NCBI GenBank assembly: GCA_019244745.1
Contig: JAFASF010000189.1
Location: 1 to 44,348 of the forward strand
DNA from: Solirubrobacterales bacterium
Lineage (GTDB): Bacteria; Actinomycetota; Thermoleophilia; Solirubrobacterales; Solirubrobacteraceae
Direction: 5' to 3'
DNA length: 44,348 nucleotides
Below are positions 1 through 7,864 of the stretch, piece after piece. Under the pieces are notes generated by a model. It made no database searches. It saw nothing but the letters and a program-made list of their open reading frames with translations, and had not been told where the DNA came from. Numbering within the stretch: the first letter of the stretch is position 1; each line of letters begins with the position of its first letter. Position numbers and translations under genes: made by a program.

Positions 1-1231
1 CGTGGGAGACCCAACGATCCAGCAAGTCGATCATCGCAGCCATGAACGGCCCGAGGTCGAGGAAGTCGATCGAGCCGGCGGCCCCGGCCATGCCGGCATC
101 GAAGTGGCTCACGCCGCGGAGCTCGTAGGTGCGGTGAGCGTCGCCCAAGCCCTTCTCGCGTAGCACGCGAGTGTTTAACCGTTTGGCTTCGCGATAACTC
201 ACCGGGCGGTACAGCTGGCGGGTGATGTCGATCTGCGGCCTGAAGCGCTCGCGCTCCTCGGCGGTCGTCAACGAGACATCCGTTCCCTCGTCGATTACCA
301 CCGGCACGTAGAGGCCATTGCCGGGGTCATCTAGGAGGAAGCCATCGATGACGGCGCTTCCGTCAAACCGGACGTTGGCGCCGGAGTAGTTGACGACCCG
401 ACCGGTGATACCGCCCCCGGAATGGCCGTAGTAGTACGTCCGCTCAGGCGCAGCGCCCATCGCCGCCTCGACCTCGCGCCGCGCAAAGGCCGCCAACGCC
501 ACGGCCAGTCCCGCGTGAGCCACGTGGGTGGTGCGGATCACCCGGCCGTCGGCGAGGATCGCCTTGGAGAAGCCGCCGGGAGGACGCACCGCGTCCTTGC
601 GCAGCCATGCCACCGCGTAGCCACGGTCGATCATCACTTCGGTGAAGAGGTTGGCGCCGAGGCCCGGTGTGACCCCGGACGGATCGCGCGGTACCAGCGT
701 TCCCGGCGCCGCTAGCCCTTCGCAGTCTCCGGCATAGCAGGCATCCATGTTCATATAGGCACAGGACCCGTGCTGAATGAGAAACAGCCGGCCGTTCCAA
801 TCCGCCCGGTCGGCCGGGCACATCAGCAGCATGCCGGCGCCGTCCGCCGCCTCAAACCGGCCGCGGGCCGGCATCGCCGGGCTCGTGTTGCCGCTACCGG
901 AGCCGAGAGGCAGCGGGTAGGGCTTGTCCGGGTCCACCACCAACAAGTCCTCCTGCGGAAGGCAGAGACTGGGGACGTCGTACAGCCAGCTGTACCGGTC
1001 CGGCGCGAGCTCGGGAACCGGGCCGCGAAGCACGACACACCCGTCAACAAGCCCGGTGAGGGCCAAGTCGATCGAGCGGAATGGCCGCCCGTCGGCACTG
1101 TGCACTTCTGACTCCGTCCGGCTCTCCACCACGATCGAGCGGACGATTGCCTCAACCCGGCCGGCGAACCCAGACTCAACCGACACGTCGATCCGTCTCG
1201 CGGCGGGGATCCTCGCCTCTTCGGGGCTCAT
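1..1231 (-). CDS. Alpha/beta-hydrolase domain protein (Abhydrolase_10-like), 3' end cut by window edge
   Basis: About 410 residues are visible, reading from an ATG at 1231 leftwards off the window edge with no stop. The frame contains a GHSGGG nucleophile elbow at about residue 270, preceded by ERTYYYG, and a late conserved-looking RGVSHFD segment that could carry the catalytic His. The N-terminus (MSPEEARIPAARRIDVSVES) has no signal peptide. Overall this resembles the large alpha/beta-hydrolase domain family often found in aromatic or steroid degradation islands, so an esterase/hydrolase role is inferred; the substrate is unknown. It is divergent from the cupin gene, and a GTATAC palindrome lies between them. 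Confidence is good that it is a real gene, moderate for the family. Confidence 0.72.
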   Translation of the reverse strand, partial: MSPEEARIPAARRIDVSVESGFAGRVEAIVRSIVVESRTESEVHSADGRPFRSIDLALTGLVDGCVVLRGPVPELAPDRYSWLYDVPSLCLPQEDLLVVDPDKPYPLPLGSGSGNTSPAMPARGRFEAADGAGMLLMCPADRADWNGRLFLIQHGSCAYMNMDACYAGDCEGLAAPGTLVPRDPSGVTPGLGANLFTEVMIDRGYAVAWLRKDAVRPPGGFSKAILADGRVIRTTHVAHAGLAVALAAFARREVEAAMGAAPERTYYYGHSGGGITGRVVNYSGANVRFDGSAVIDGFLLDDPGNGLYVPVVIDEGTDVSLTTAEERERFRPQIDITRQLYRPVSYREAKRLNTRVLREKGLGDAHRTYELRGVSHFDAGMAGAAGSIDFLDLGPFMAAMIDLLDRWVSH

Positions 1232-1318
1232 GGTGTCGTGTACGTCGTCGAGGCGGGGCTGCGTCGCGCGGGGGTTCTCGCGAGCCTCAACCCGTGCTCC
1301 TGCTTGAGGGGGCGCGAT

Positions 1319-1326
1319 CGTATACC
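1319..1326. promoter_or_regulatory. GTATAC palindrome between divergent genes
   Basis: CGTATACC lies 80 bp before the cupin start and about 90 bp before the hydrolase start. It is the least complete member of the CTGTATAC-type sites found across the window and lacks the leading CTG. Confidence 0.35.
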
Positions 1327-1399
1327 AAATAGGCTCTGGGGACCCGCCGGCCAATGTTAGGATCGGCCGCCAGTCGCCGCTTGACGAGAGGAGGTCGCA

Positions 1400-1828
1400 G
1401 TGAGCCGTGATGCCGGAATCGTCGTCTCGGGCGAGTCCGTCCCGTGGTTCGAAGTCGCCGATGGGATCGAGATGAAGGTGCTGCACCTGGGGGACGACCT
1501 GCCGACCTGGACGGTGCTGATCCGCTTCCAGGCCGGCGAGCGGCTGCCGCACCACATCCACCTCGCTCCGGCTGAGCTCTACATCATCGAAGGTTCGGGA
1601 ACCCACCGCGCGACGGGCGACTTCAGCACGGGGGACCACGTGTTCGAACACACGGGTGCGCGCCACCAGCCGACGACCTTCCACGAGGAGACCGTGTTGT
1701 TGATGGTCAGCTATGGCCCGGTCGCGGTCCTGAACGAGACGGGCGAGCTCGACTGGATCATGGACGTGGACTTCTTCAAGCAGCAGCTCGGCCCGCAGGC
1801 GACCGCCGCGGTCACGGCATCCGCATAA
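1400..1828 (+). CDS. Cupin-fold protein resembling 2,4'-dihydroxyacetophenone dioxygenase
   Basis: A 142-residue single-domain cupin. The first cupin motif is visible as HHIHLAPAELYIIEGSG (two His and a Glu as metal ligands) and the second around FEHTGARHQPTTFHEE. The layout matches the ChrR-like/2,4'-dihydroxyacetophenone dioxygenase group of Fe-dependent cupins, which cleave a C-C bond in aromatic ketones. The GTG start is supported by a strong AGGAGG a few bases upstream. It is transcribed alone and is followed by a perfect hairpin. Ring or side-chain cleavage is inferred from family and context; a simple metal-binding cupin remains possible. Confidence 0.75.
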   Translation: MSRDAGIVVSGESVPWFEVADGIEMKVLHLGDDLPTWTVLIRFQAGERLPHHIHLAPAELYIIEGSGTHRATGDFSTGDHVFEHTGARHQPTTFHEETVLLMVSYGPVAVLNETGELDWIMDVDFFKQQLGPQATAAVTASA

Positions 1829-1829
1829 C

Positions 1830-1862
1830 CGGCGGGGCCGGTCACGCGGACCGGCCCCGCCG
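1830..1862 (+). terminator. Perfect 13-bp hairpin after the cupin gene
   Basis: CGGCGGGGCCGGT pairs perfectly with ACCGGCCCCGCCG across a 7-nt loop, starting two bases after the cupin stop. No clear T tract follows, as is common in high-GC actinobacteria. Confidence 0.7.
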
Positions 1863-1921
1863 CAAGACGCCGCAGCTGGACGGGTCGGCTCTCCGAAGGC
1901 GAAATCGTCAGGCTGTGTCGG

Positions 1922-3316
1922 ATGGACTCCCGCCGCCTCGAGCACTTTCTCGCGGCCTTCCGCCATGGGAGCCTCGGCCGTGCCGCGGCGGAGCTCCACA
2001 TCAGCCAGCCCGGCCTGAGCAAGAGCATCCGCCAGCTCGAGCGCGAGCTGGAGGTGAAGTTGTTCGAGCGCACGCCGATGGGGCTGCAACCGACCGTCTT
2101 CGGCGAGGCGCTCGCGACCCACGCCAGCTCGGTTCAGTCGGAGCTTGACAGCGCGAGCCGGGAGATCGCGATGCTCCGGGGCGCGGCCAAGGGCGTTGTG
2201 AGGATCGGGGTGACGCCAAGCGTGGCCGCGAGCCTGATGCCCGTGTTCGCCGCCATCGGCGTACCCGGCGGGATCATCGCCTACATCTTCTCCACCTCTC
2301 AGACGTTCCTCGACGTGCTCGCGATCGCAGGTGGCCTCGGCACGATGGTCGGGCTGGCGGCCTACCCGGACGGACTCGCAGCTCGCATGGCCTACGACGC
2401 GCGGCGGCTAAGAGGCTGGTTGAAGGCCCGCCTCGCCCGCTATCTGCCCTTCGCCTCCGGCCCATCAACCGCGCCCAACCTGGAGGCGGGGCAGAGCATC
2501 GCGGCGGTCCGACGTTCGGAACACGAACTCCGCGTCGATGGCCTCGAGGTGCGCTTCGGCGGTGTCGTCGCGCTCGACGGCGTCTCGCTGTCGGTGCGCT
2601 CGGGGGAGATCTTGGCCCTGATCGGCCCCAATGGGGCCGGCAAGACGACGCTGATCGACGCCGTGACCGGGCTCGCCCCCTGCCACGCCGGGACGATCTG
2701 CCTGGACGGAGAGCGCATCGAAGCCTGGCCGGTGGCCCGCCGGGCCCGGGCAGGAATCGCGCGGTCATTCCAGTCACTCGAGCTGTTCGACGACATGACG
2801 GTCGAGGAGAACCTGCGCGCCGCGGCCGAGCGCCCCGCGTCCTGGTCCTACATCGGGGATCTCGTCCGCCCGGCGAACCCGCCGCTGCCCGTTCCCGCGC
2901 TGCGAGCGATCGAGGATTTCCGCCTCGGGAACGATCTGCACCGCCTGCCCGAAGAGCTCTCGTTCGGACGCCGGCGGATGGTCGGGATCGTCCGGGCGGT
3001 GGCTGCGCAGCCAAGCGTGATACTGCTCGACGAGCCCGCGGCCGGACTCGATGAGAGCGAGTCGCTGGAGCTCGCCGGCCTGTTGCGCATGCTGGCCGAG
3101 GCGCGCGGGTTGGCCGTGCTTCTGATCGAACACGACATGAACCTGGTGATGAGCGTCTCCGATCGCGTGGTGGCGCTCGACTTCGGGCGGAAGATCGCGC
3201 AGGGGTCGCCCGGTGAGGTCCGCCACGACCGGGCGGTCATCGATGCGTATCTCGGAGCGGGAGCACCGCTGGATCCTTCCCCGCCGAGGCTCGCGCTTCC
3301 GGGTCGGGGACGATGA
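1922..3316 (+). CDS. In-frame chimera: LysR N-terminus + LivM-type permease tail + LivG-type ATPase
   Basis: 464 residues with three unrelated parts. Residues 3-62 are a LysR winged HTH (RLEHFLAAFRHGSLGRAA, QPGLSKSIRQLE). Residues 91-107 are the usual opening of a LysR effector domain (GVVRIGVTPSVAASLMP). From about 109 the text changes to a membrane-permease tail (FAAIGVPGGIIAYIFSTSQ, then a cationic linker to about 180). Residues 205-440 are a branched-chain amino-acid type ABC ATPase: Walker A GPNGAGKT 235-242, degenerate signature ELSFGRRR 345-352, Walker B VILLDEPAAGLD 366-377, H-loop His404. The LysR effector domain, most of the permease and probably the upstream Liv genes are missing. 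It overlaps LivF by ATGA. A deletion junction near 2240-2250 is the simplest reading; misassembly is the main alternative. Neither regulator nor permease can be functional; the ATPase might be. Confidence 0.8.
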   Translation: MDSRRLEHFLAAFRHGSLGRAAAELHISQPGLSKSIRQLERELEVKLFERTPMGLQPTVFGEALATHASSVQSELDSASREIAMLRGAAKGVVRIGVTPSVAASLMPVFAAIGVPGGIIAYIFSTSQTFLDVLAIAGGLGTMVGLAAYPDGLAARMAYDARRLRGWLKARLARYLPFASGPSTAPNLEAGQSIAAVRRSEHELRVDGLEVRFGGVVALDGVSLSVRSGEILALIGPNGAGKTTLIDAVTGLAPCHAGTICLDGERIEAWPVARRARAGIARSFQSLELFDDMTVEENLRAAAERPASWSYIGDLVRPANPPLPVPALRAIEDFRLGNDLHRLPEELSFGRRRMVGIVRAVAAQPSVILLDEPAAGLDESESLELAGLLRMLAEARGLAVLLIEHDMNLVMSVSDRVVALDFGRKIAQGSPGEVRHDRAVIDAYLGAGAPLDPSPPRLALPGRGR

Positions 3317-4044
3317 GCGGCCAGCGGGCTGCCGCGGCGGTTCCGGTAGGCGGCGATCCGCTTCTGCAAGCCGTCGAGCTGTCGGCGGGCTACGGCGGCC
3401 TGGCCGCCGTGAAAGGCCTCGACCTGGAGATCCACCGGGGCGAAGTGGTCGCGTTGCTGGGCGCCAACGGCGCGGGCAAGACCACGACGCTGCTGACCCT
3501 CGCGGGAGAGCTAGCCCCCCTGTCCGGCGAAGTGCGCTTCTCCGGACGGGCCGCACGAGCGTCGCTGGTGCGTAGCGCGCGCAGCGGGATCGGGCTGGTG
3601 ACGGAGGAGAAGGCGGTGTTCATGGAGCTCACCGTGGCCGAGAACCTGCGGCTCGGTCGAGGCTCTACCGACGCGGCGGTAGCGCTGTTCCCGGAGCTTC
3701 GCGAGCACCTGCACAGGCGCGCCGGCCTTCTCTCCGGCGGTCAGCAACAGATGCTGACGCTGGCTCGGGTGCTCGCCAGTGAGCTCACGGTGCTGCTCGC
3801 CGACGAGCTGTCTCTGGGCCTCGCCCCGGTGCTGGTTCAGCGGCTGCTGGTCGCGGTCCGCGAGGCGGCGGATCGACGCGGGGTCGGCGTGTTGCTTGTC
3901 GAGCAGCACGTGCGTCGGGCGCTCGAGGTCGCCGATCGCGGTTACGTGCTCGCGCGCGGCCGGGTCGTGCTGTCAGGCTCATCCGCCGAGCTGCGCGCCC
4001 GCATCCGCGAGGTCGAAGCGTCGTATCTCGCAACTCCGGTCTGA
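3313..4044 (+). CDS. livF: LivF-type ABC transporter ATPase
   Basis: 243 residues, the normal size of the second ATPase of a branched-chain amino-acid/hydrophobic substrate importer. Walker A GANGAGKT at 50-57, intact signature LSGGQ at 140-144, Walker B VLLADE with Glu165, and H-loop His199 are all present. It starts at an ATG that overlaps the preceding LivG-like ORF by ATGA, so the two are translationally coupled. No solute-binding protein or intact permease lies nearby, because the upstream part appears lost in the chimera. The encoded ATPase therefore lacks visible partners in this window. In aromatic-degradation islands such importers often carry aromatic acids, but nothing here fixes the substrate. 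Confidence 0.88.
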   Translation: MSGQRAAAAVPVGGDPLLQAVELSAGYGGLAAVKGLDLEIHRGEVVALLGANGAGKTTTLLTLAGELAPLSGEVRFSGRAARASLVRSARSGIGLVTEEKAVFMELTVAENLRLGRGSTDAAVALFPELREHLHRRAGLLSGGQQQMLTLARVLASELTVLLADELSLGLAPVLVQRLLVAVREAADRRGVGVLLVEQHVRRALEVADRGYVLARGRVVLSGSSAELRARIREVEASYLATPV

Positions 4045-4067
4045 TGTACGACGTGCCCGCCGGGCTC

Positions 4068-4928
4068 TCAGGTGATCGCGAATCCGCAATCCACGCTGAT
4101 CGACGCCCCGGTCACGAACCGAGCCGAGTCTGAGGCCAGCCACAGTACGGCCTCGGTGATCTCCTCGGGCTCGACGCCCTGGGGCTCTTCGTGGAACAGG
4201 CTGACCTGACCGCCCACCTTGAGCAGGCGCTCGAAGTAGTCCTCGGGAACGTGGGGAGCTTCGGCGCAGGCCAGCAGCGCTGTGTTCACGAGCCCCGGTG
4301 CAACCATGTTGACGCGGATGCCGTATGGGGCGAGGTCGACGGCGAGCGCCTTGGTAAGCCCGAACACTCCATGCTTGGCCGCGGTATAGGCGGCGTTGTG
4401 GGGCATGGTCAGCGTCGAATTTGCGGAGCCCGTGGAGACGATCCGCCCGCCGCCGCGCTCGCGCATGGCGCGGGCGGCGTGGCGGGAGCAGTGATAGACG
4501 CCCGACAGGTCGATGTCGATCACGGTCCGCCATACCTCCAGGGGCATCTCCGTGGCTTCGTGGATCGCGTTGACGCCGGCGTTGTTGACGAGCACGTCGA
4601 GCCTCCCGAACTGGGCGACGACGTCCTCGACCATCCGCGCGACGGCGGGCTCGTCGCGCACGTCGACGGGATAGGAGAGGCAGCGAACCCCGAGGGCTCT
4701 GATGTCCTCGGCCGTCTGCTCGAGCTCCTCCTCACCCGACAGCGGATAGTCGAGCGCCTCGACCGGGGCCGCGACGTCACAGATCGCCACGTCCGCCCCC
4801 GCGCGAGCGAACGCCATCGCGTGAGAGCGGCCCTGACCTCGGGCTCCGCCGGTGACGAGGACGGCCTCCCCTGAGAAGTCCCAGCGCACTCCGCGACCAG
4901 CGCGTCCAGCCTTTGCGACGTCACTCAT
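4068..4928 (-). CDS. Short-chain dehydrogenase/reductase (mycofactocin-type SDR style)
   Basis: 286 residues. The NAD(P)-binding glycine motif is TGGARGQGRS at 26-35, NNAG lies at about 115-118, and the catalytic set is Ser168, Tyr181 and Lys185 (YTAAK). The GGARGQGRSHA signature and the long insert after the second strand (residues 55-75) resemble mycofactocin-dependent SDRs, whose cofactor is bound tightly; this is a family resemblance only. It oxidises or reduces an alcohol/ketone or a dihydrodiol. Its start overlaps the stop of the VOC gene by ATGA, so the two form an operon read leftwards. No mycofactocin biosynthesis genes are present in the window. Confidence 0.88.
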   Translation of the reverse strand: MSDVAKAGRAGRGVRWDFSGEAVLVTGGARGQGRSHAMAFARAGADVAICDVAAPVEALDYPLSGEEELEQTAEDIRALGVRCLSYPVDVRDEPAVARMVEDVVAQFGRLDVLVNNAGVNAIHEATEMPLEVWRTVIDIDLSGVYHCSRHAARAMRERGGGRIVSTGSANSTLTMPHNAAYTAAKHGVFGLTKALAVDLAPYGIRVNMVAPGLVNTALLACAEAPHVPEDYFERLLKVGGQVSLFHEEPQGVEPEEITEAVLWLASDSARFVTGASISVDCGFAIT

Positions 4929-5356
4929 GCCGGCTCCTCACCGAACGGGAGGTCGTCGTTGCGGTAGATCTCGATCAGTTCGTTGTCGGGGCCGAGCACG
5001 AAGGCCAAGGTGGCCTGCTTCGGTGGGTCGCCGTGCAACGTTCGCGTGGATGGAGGCTCGAGCGCCGTCGCTCCGGCCGCCACCACGCGGTCGAAGGCGG
5101 CCTGCACGTCGTCGTAGGCGATGGCGAGGTGCGCCATCCCGCCCTGCTCCTCGTCGGCCGCTGGAGACTCCGAGCCGGGCGCAAGCGCGAAGATCTCAAT
5201 CCAGCCACCTTCCCCCGTCGGGATGAACGCCGCCTGGCTGACGTACGGAGGGGCGTTCCACAGGTACGGCTCTCCCAGGCCGAGCGCTTCGGTGTAGAAG
5301 CGCACGCTGCGGTCGAAGTCGCGGGCGCGCAGGGCGACGTGATGAAGGCGGGGCAT
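4925..5356 (-). CDS. VOC-family (glyoxalase/extradiol dioxygenase fold) metalloprotein
   Basis: 143 residues with one pair of beta-alpha-beta-beta-beta modules. Likely metal ligands are His in LHHVALRA near the N-terminus, His in GMAHLAIA in the second half, and Glu in ELIEIYR. The ATG at 5356 is chosen because GGAGGA lies just upstream and the protein begins directly with MPRLHHVAL; longer in-frame starts would run through the upstream promoter. The family includes glyoxalases, epimerases and small extradiol dioxygenases; a ring-cleavage or isomerase role is possible in this island but cannot be decided. It is the first gene of an operon with the SDR. Confidence 0.82.
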   Translation of the reverse strand: MPRLHHVALRARDFDRSVRFYTEALGLGEPYLWNAPPYVSQAAFIPTGEGGWIEIFALAPGSESPAADEEQGGMAHLAIAYDDVQAAFDRVVAAGATALEPPSTRTLHGDPPKQATLAFVLGPDNELIEIYRNDDLPFGEEPA

Positions 5357-5386
5357 CGATCCTCCGAGGCGACGGGCAAATGAATA

Positions 5387-5396
5387 CTGTAGCCTA
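5387..5396. promoter_or_regulatory. CTGTAGCCTA half-operator between divergent VOC and DapA-like genes
   Basis: A weaker member of the CTGTATAC-type word set. The same string ATACTGTAGCC recurs upstream of the second importer at 24481-24491. AATACT can serve as a -10 towards the plus gene and TACAGT towards the minus gene. Confidence 0.4.
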
Positions 5397-5468
5397 CATT
5401 CTCTAGTCCGATCCGCCGGCGAGCCGCTGCGGTCGCGGGCGGATACCGACCACGGCAACGGAGCCAGC

Positions 5469-6512
5469 ATGCCGCTTCCTTATACACGCGCCGAGATAAA
5501 GGACCGAGCCCGCGAGTGGGTGGGTCTCTGCAACGTCACCCTGCCTTCGTTCAACGAGGCGTTCAGCGATCTCAACGAGGCGGGGATCCGTCACGATGTG
5601 CGCCTCGCGCACGAGTACGGATACTGGGGCACGCTCGTGGCGTCGGAATGTGGCACCACGCTCGAGGAGTACGAGCGCTTCCTCGAGATCGTCGCCGACG
5701 AGGCGCCCGAGGGCTTTCGCGTCGTCGCACATCTCAGCTTCGACACGGTCGAGGACGAGTTGCGCGTGGCCGAGGCGGCCGAGGCCGCGGGTGCGGAGGC
5801 GGCGCTCCTCTCCTACCCGCCCTCGTTCAGGCCCACCTCGGCCGATGAGATTGTCGCCCACACGCGTCACGTGGCCGAGCGCACGGATCTCGCGCTGATT
5901 CTCTTCGGCGTGATGACCTGGGGGTTCAAGCCGCTTCATCCCGCCGGGTTCCCGATCGACGCGTTGGCGGAGATGGCAAAGCTCGAGACCGCGGCGGCGC
6001 TCAAGTACGAGGGCGGCGGGGCGGCGCTGTTCTCGGCCTTCGACGAGGCTTACCGGCGATGCTCCGATCACGTCGTGGTCGAGAACCCGATGGAGATGCA
6101 CATCCCGGCGCTCGTCCGCAACTACGGGGTTCGTTGGTTCGGCACCAGCGGCTACGAATCGGCGCGCGATCGTCCCGTCCGCGTTTTCGAGGCGGCATCG
6201 GCGGGACGTTACGACGAGGCGATGGAGATCTTCTGGAGCTATCACCCAGCCCGCGAGGCGAAGGGCCAGTTCCACGCCAGCTTCGCCGGAGCAGGGCTGA
6301 TCCACCGGGTGGGCTGGAAGTACCTGGGATGGTTGCAGGGCTTCAACGGAGGACTGCTGCGCATGCCCCAGATGCGCCTCAATCCGGGTCAGATGAAGGC
6401 GTTGCGAGCGGGCGCGGCGGCCTCCGGGTTCGAGTTGCCGCCCGACGACACCGAGTTCTACCGGGGGCGTACCGCGGGCATGGCGTTCGCCTCCCGTGGC
6501 CGACACGCCTGA
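5469..6512 (+). CDS. DapA/N-acetylneuraminate-lyase superfamily protein, paralogue 1
   Basis: 347 residues of a (beta/alpha)8 class I aldolase-type protein. A TLPSF motif (26-30) replaces the usual TPF opening, and Lys179 in AALKYEGG fits the Schiff-base lysine. The Tyr of the usual YNxP motif is not conserved: the equivalent strand reads LILFGVM (about 143-149). The C-terminus carries NGGLLRMP and FYRGR, motifs shared with the two tandem paralogues at 36.2-38.3 kb. In aromatic pathways members act as hydratase-aldolases on ring-cleaved pyruvyl products, which is a plausible but unproven role. The start is ATG, with a weak GGAG upstream. It is followed by an overlapping SnoaL-like gene. Confidence 0.8.
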   Translation: MPLPYTRAEIKDRAREWVGLCNVTLPSFNEAFSDLNEAGIRHDVRLAHEYGYWGTLVASECGTTLEEYERFLEIVADEAPEGFRVVAHLSFDTVEDELRVAEAAEAAGAEAALLSYPPSFRPTSADEIVAHTRHVAERTDLALILFGVMTWGFKPLHPAGFPIDALAEMAKLETAAALKYEGGGAALFSAFDEAYRRCSDHVVVENPMEMHIPALVRNYGVRWFGTSGYESARDRPVRVFEAASAGRYDEAMEIFWSYHPAREAKGQFHASFAGAGLIHRVGWKYLGWLQGFNGGLLRMPQMRLNPGQMKALRAGAAASGFELPPDDTEFYRGRTAGMAFASRGRHA

Positions 6513-7002
6513 GAACCGGCGGCGCGACGGCGCCTGGTCGATGGCGGAGCTGCGCGCTCGCCGCGAGGAGACGGTGTTCGCCCACATCCGCGGCGAGCGA
6601 CGAGGCACCGATCTCGACGCTGCCGTGGCCGCGTTCGCCGACGGGGAAGCCACCTACGACGTCATTCCGCTGCGCCCGATCCTGGGAACGCCCGAGGGTC
6701 GCCCCACCCATCCAACCTCGCAAGAGGTCCAGACCCACCTGGCCGAGCTGACCGCGGGCTTTCCCGACCTCGAGCTCGTCGTGCACCGCATTCATCACGC
6801 CGAGTTCGCGCTCATCGTCGAGGGGGTCCAGATCGGCACCCACACGGGCCGGTGGAATGGCCTGGATCCGACGGGCCGGCGGATAACCGTTCCCGCCGCC
6901 GTCTTCTACCGCTTCGATGGCGACCGGATGCTCAACGAGACCGTCTACTTTGACCTGGCGACCATGATGCGCCAGCTCGGCCTCAGCGAGCTGGCGCTGT
7001 GA
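6496..7002 (+). CDS. SnoaL/NTF2-like (ester cyclase type) protein
   Basis: 168 residues with an N-terminal helix and an NTF2-like cone fold: HIRGERRGTDLDAAVAAF, a central FPDLELVVHRIH strand pair and GTHTGRW, ending VFYRFDGDRMLNETVYFD. SnoaL-type proteins are cyclases, isomerases or accessory hydratases in aromatic and polyketide metabolism. The GTG at 6496 overlaps the DapA-like gene by 17 nt; an ATG at 6541 is an alternative start without overlap. Its 3' end overlaps the convergent NmrA-like gene by 20 nt. It is probably cotranscribed with the DapA-like gene. Confidence 0.75.
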   Translation: MADTPENRRRDGAWSMAELRARREETVFAHIRGERRGTDLDAAVAAFADGEATYDVIPLRPILGTPEGRPTHPTSQEVQTHLAELTAGFPDLELVVHRIHHAEFALIVEGVQIGTHTGRWNGLDPTGRRITVPAAVFYRFDGDRMLNETVYFDLATMMRQLGLSELAL

Positions 7003-7864
7003 GCCCGAACACGGCCACGTTGCGATCGATGAACTCCTCGACGGTGGTGGCCGGCCGCTGCAACAGCCGCGGCAGGGTCGGGTCCACGGTGGCGGCGACG
7101 CCCCGCCGGACCCCGACGTGCAGAGTGGTGATGATCGTGGCGTAGGGGAGCGGGGCGCCGGTGCGGCGCAGAGCGCGCCAGTAGGAGAAGGCGCCGATCG
7201 GCTCATAGACGACCTCGCGTTCGAGCGAGTTCGAGAGCGTCGCTGCCAGCTCGCTGAAGCTGACCGCCCGCGGTCCGGTCAAGTGGTAGGCCTGACCGGA
7301 GTGGCGAGCGGGGTCGGCGAAGGAAAGCGCGGCCACCTCGCCGAGGTCGGCGCAGTCGACGAACGAGACCCGGCCCTGGCCGGCCGGAAGCGCCAGGCGT
7401 CCGCTCAGGATCGCCTCCCGGTAGGGGCCGAGCATGTTCTGCATGAAGTGGTTTGCTCTCAGGAAGGTCCAGCTGAGCGAGCTCGCCTCGAGAGCTTTTT
7501 CGACCTTGCGGTGGGGAATCCAGGGTTGACGCGCGGCACCCGCCACCGAAAGGAACACGCAGTGCTCGACTCCGGCCGCCGCGGCACTCCCGAGCGCCTT
7601 CACGAGGGTGCCGCCGACTTTGGTTATGTGCGTCGGGCGAAGCAGGAAGATCCCGCGGGCGCCGGCGGCCGCCGGTCCGAAGGTCCGGGCGTCCTCGAAG
7701 TCGAAACGCACCGTCTCGATCGTGTCGGGAAGTGTGGCCGCAGCCGGGTCGCGGACGGCCGCGCGGACGGGTATGCCCCGCGCCAGCAATGCCCGCACCA
7801 CCTGGCTGCCGACGTTGCCGCCCGGCGTGGTGACCAGAACCGGCCGCTCGGAGGAGTCGCTCAG
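6983..7864 (-). CDS. NmrA-like / NAD(P)-binding atypical SDR
   Basis: About 293 residues. It opens with a Rossmann beta-alpha-beta motif (VLVTTPGGNVGSQVV) and continues with the NmrA-type core (FLLRPTHITK, FLSVAGAAR, WTFLRANHFMQN, FVDCADLGEVAAL). This family comprises NAD(P)H-dependent quinone/azoreductases and redox-sensing proteins. No ATG, GTG or TTG exists at the right place. The frame opens with CTG at 7864, overlapping the TGA of the upstream Rieske gene by two bases, so translation is probably coupled from a rare CTG start. It follows the Rieske oxygenase in the same operon. Confidence 0.75.
   Translation of the reverse strand: MSDSSERPVLVTTPGGNVGSQVVRALLARGIPVRAAVRDPAAATLPDTIETVRFDFEDARTFGPAAAGARGIFLLRPTHITKVGGTLVKALGSAAAAGVEHCVFLSVAGAARQPWIPHRKVEKALEASSLSWTFLRANHFMQNMLGPYREAILSGRLALPAGQGRVSFVDCADLGEVAALSFADPARHSGQAYHLTGPRAVSFSELAATLSNSLEREVVYEPIGAFSYWRALRRTGAPLPYATIITTLHVGVRRGVAATVDPTLPRLLQRPATTVEEFIDRNVAVFGLTAPAR

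Noticed and set aside
5403-6653. Long minus-strand open frame opposite the DapA-like gene
   Set aside because: Composition (Arg, His, Leu, Glu rich) is that of an antisense shadow; the plus strand codes for a recognisable enzyme.
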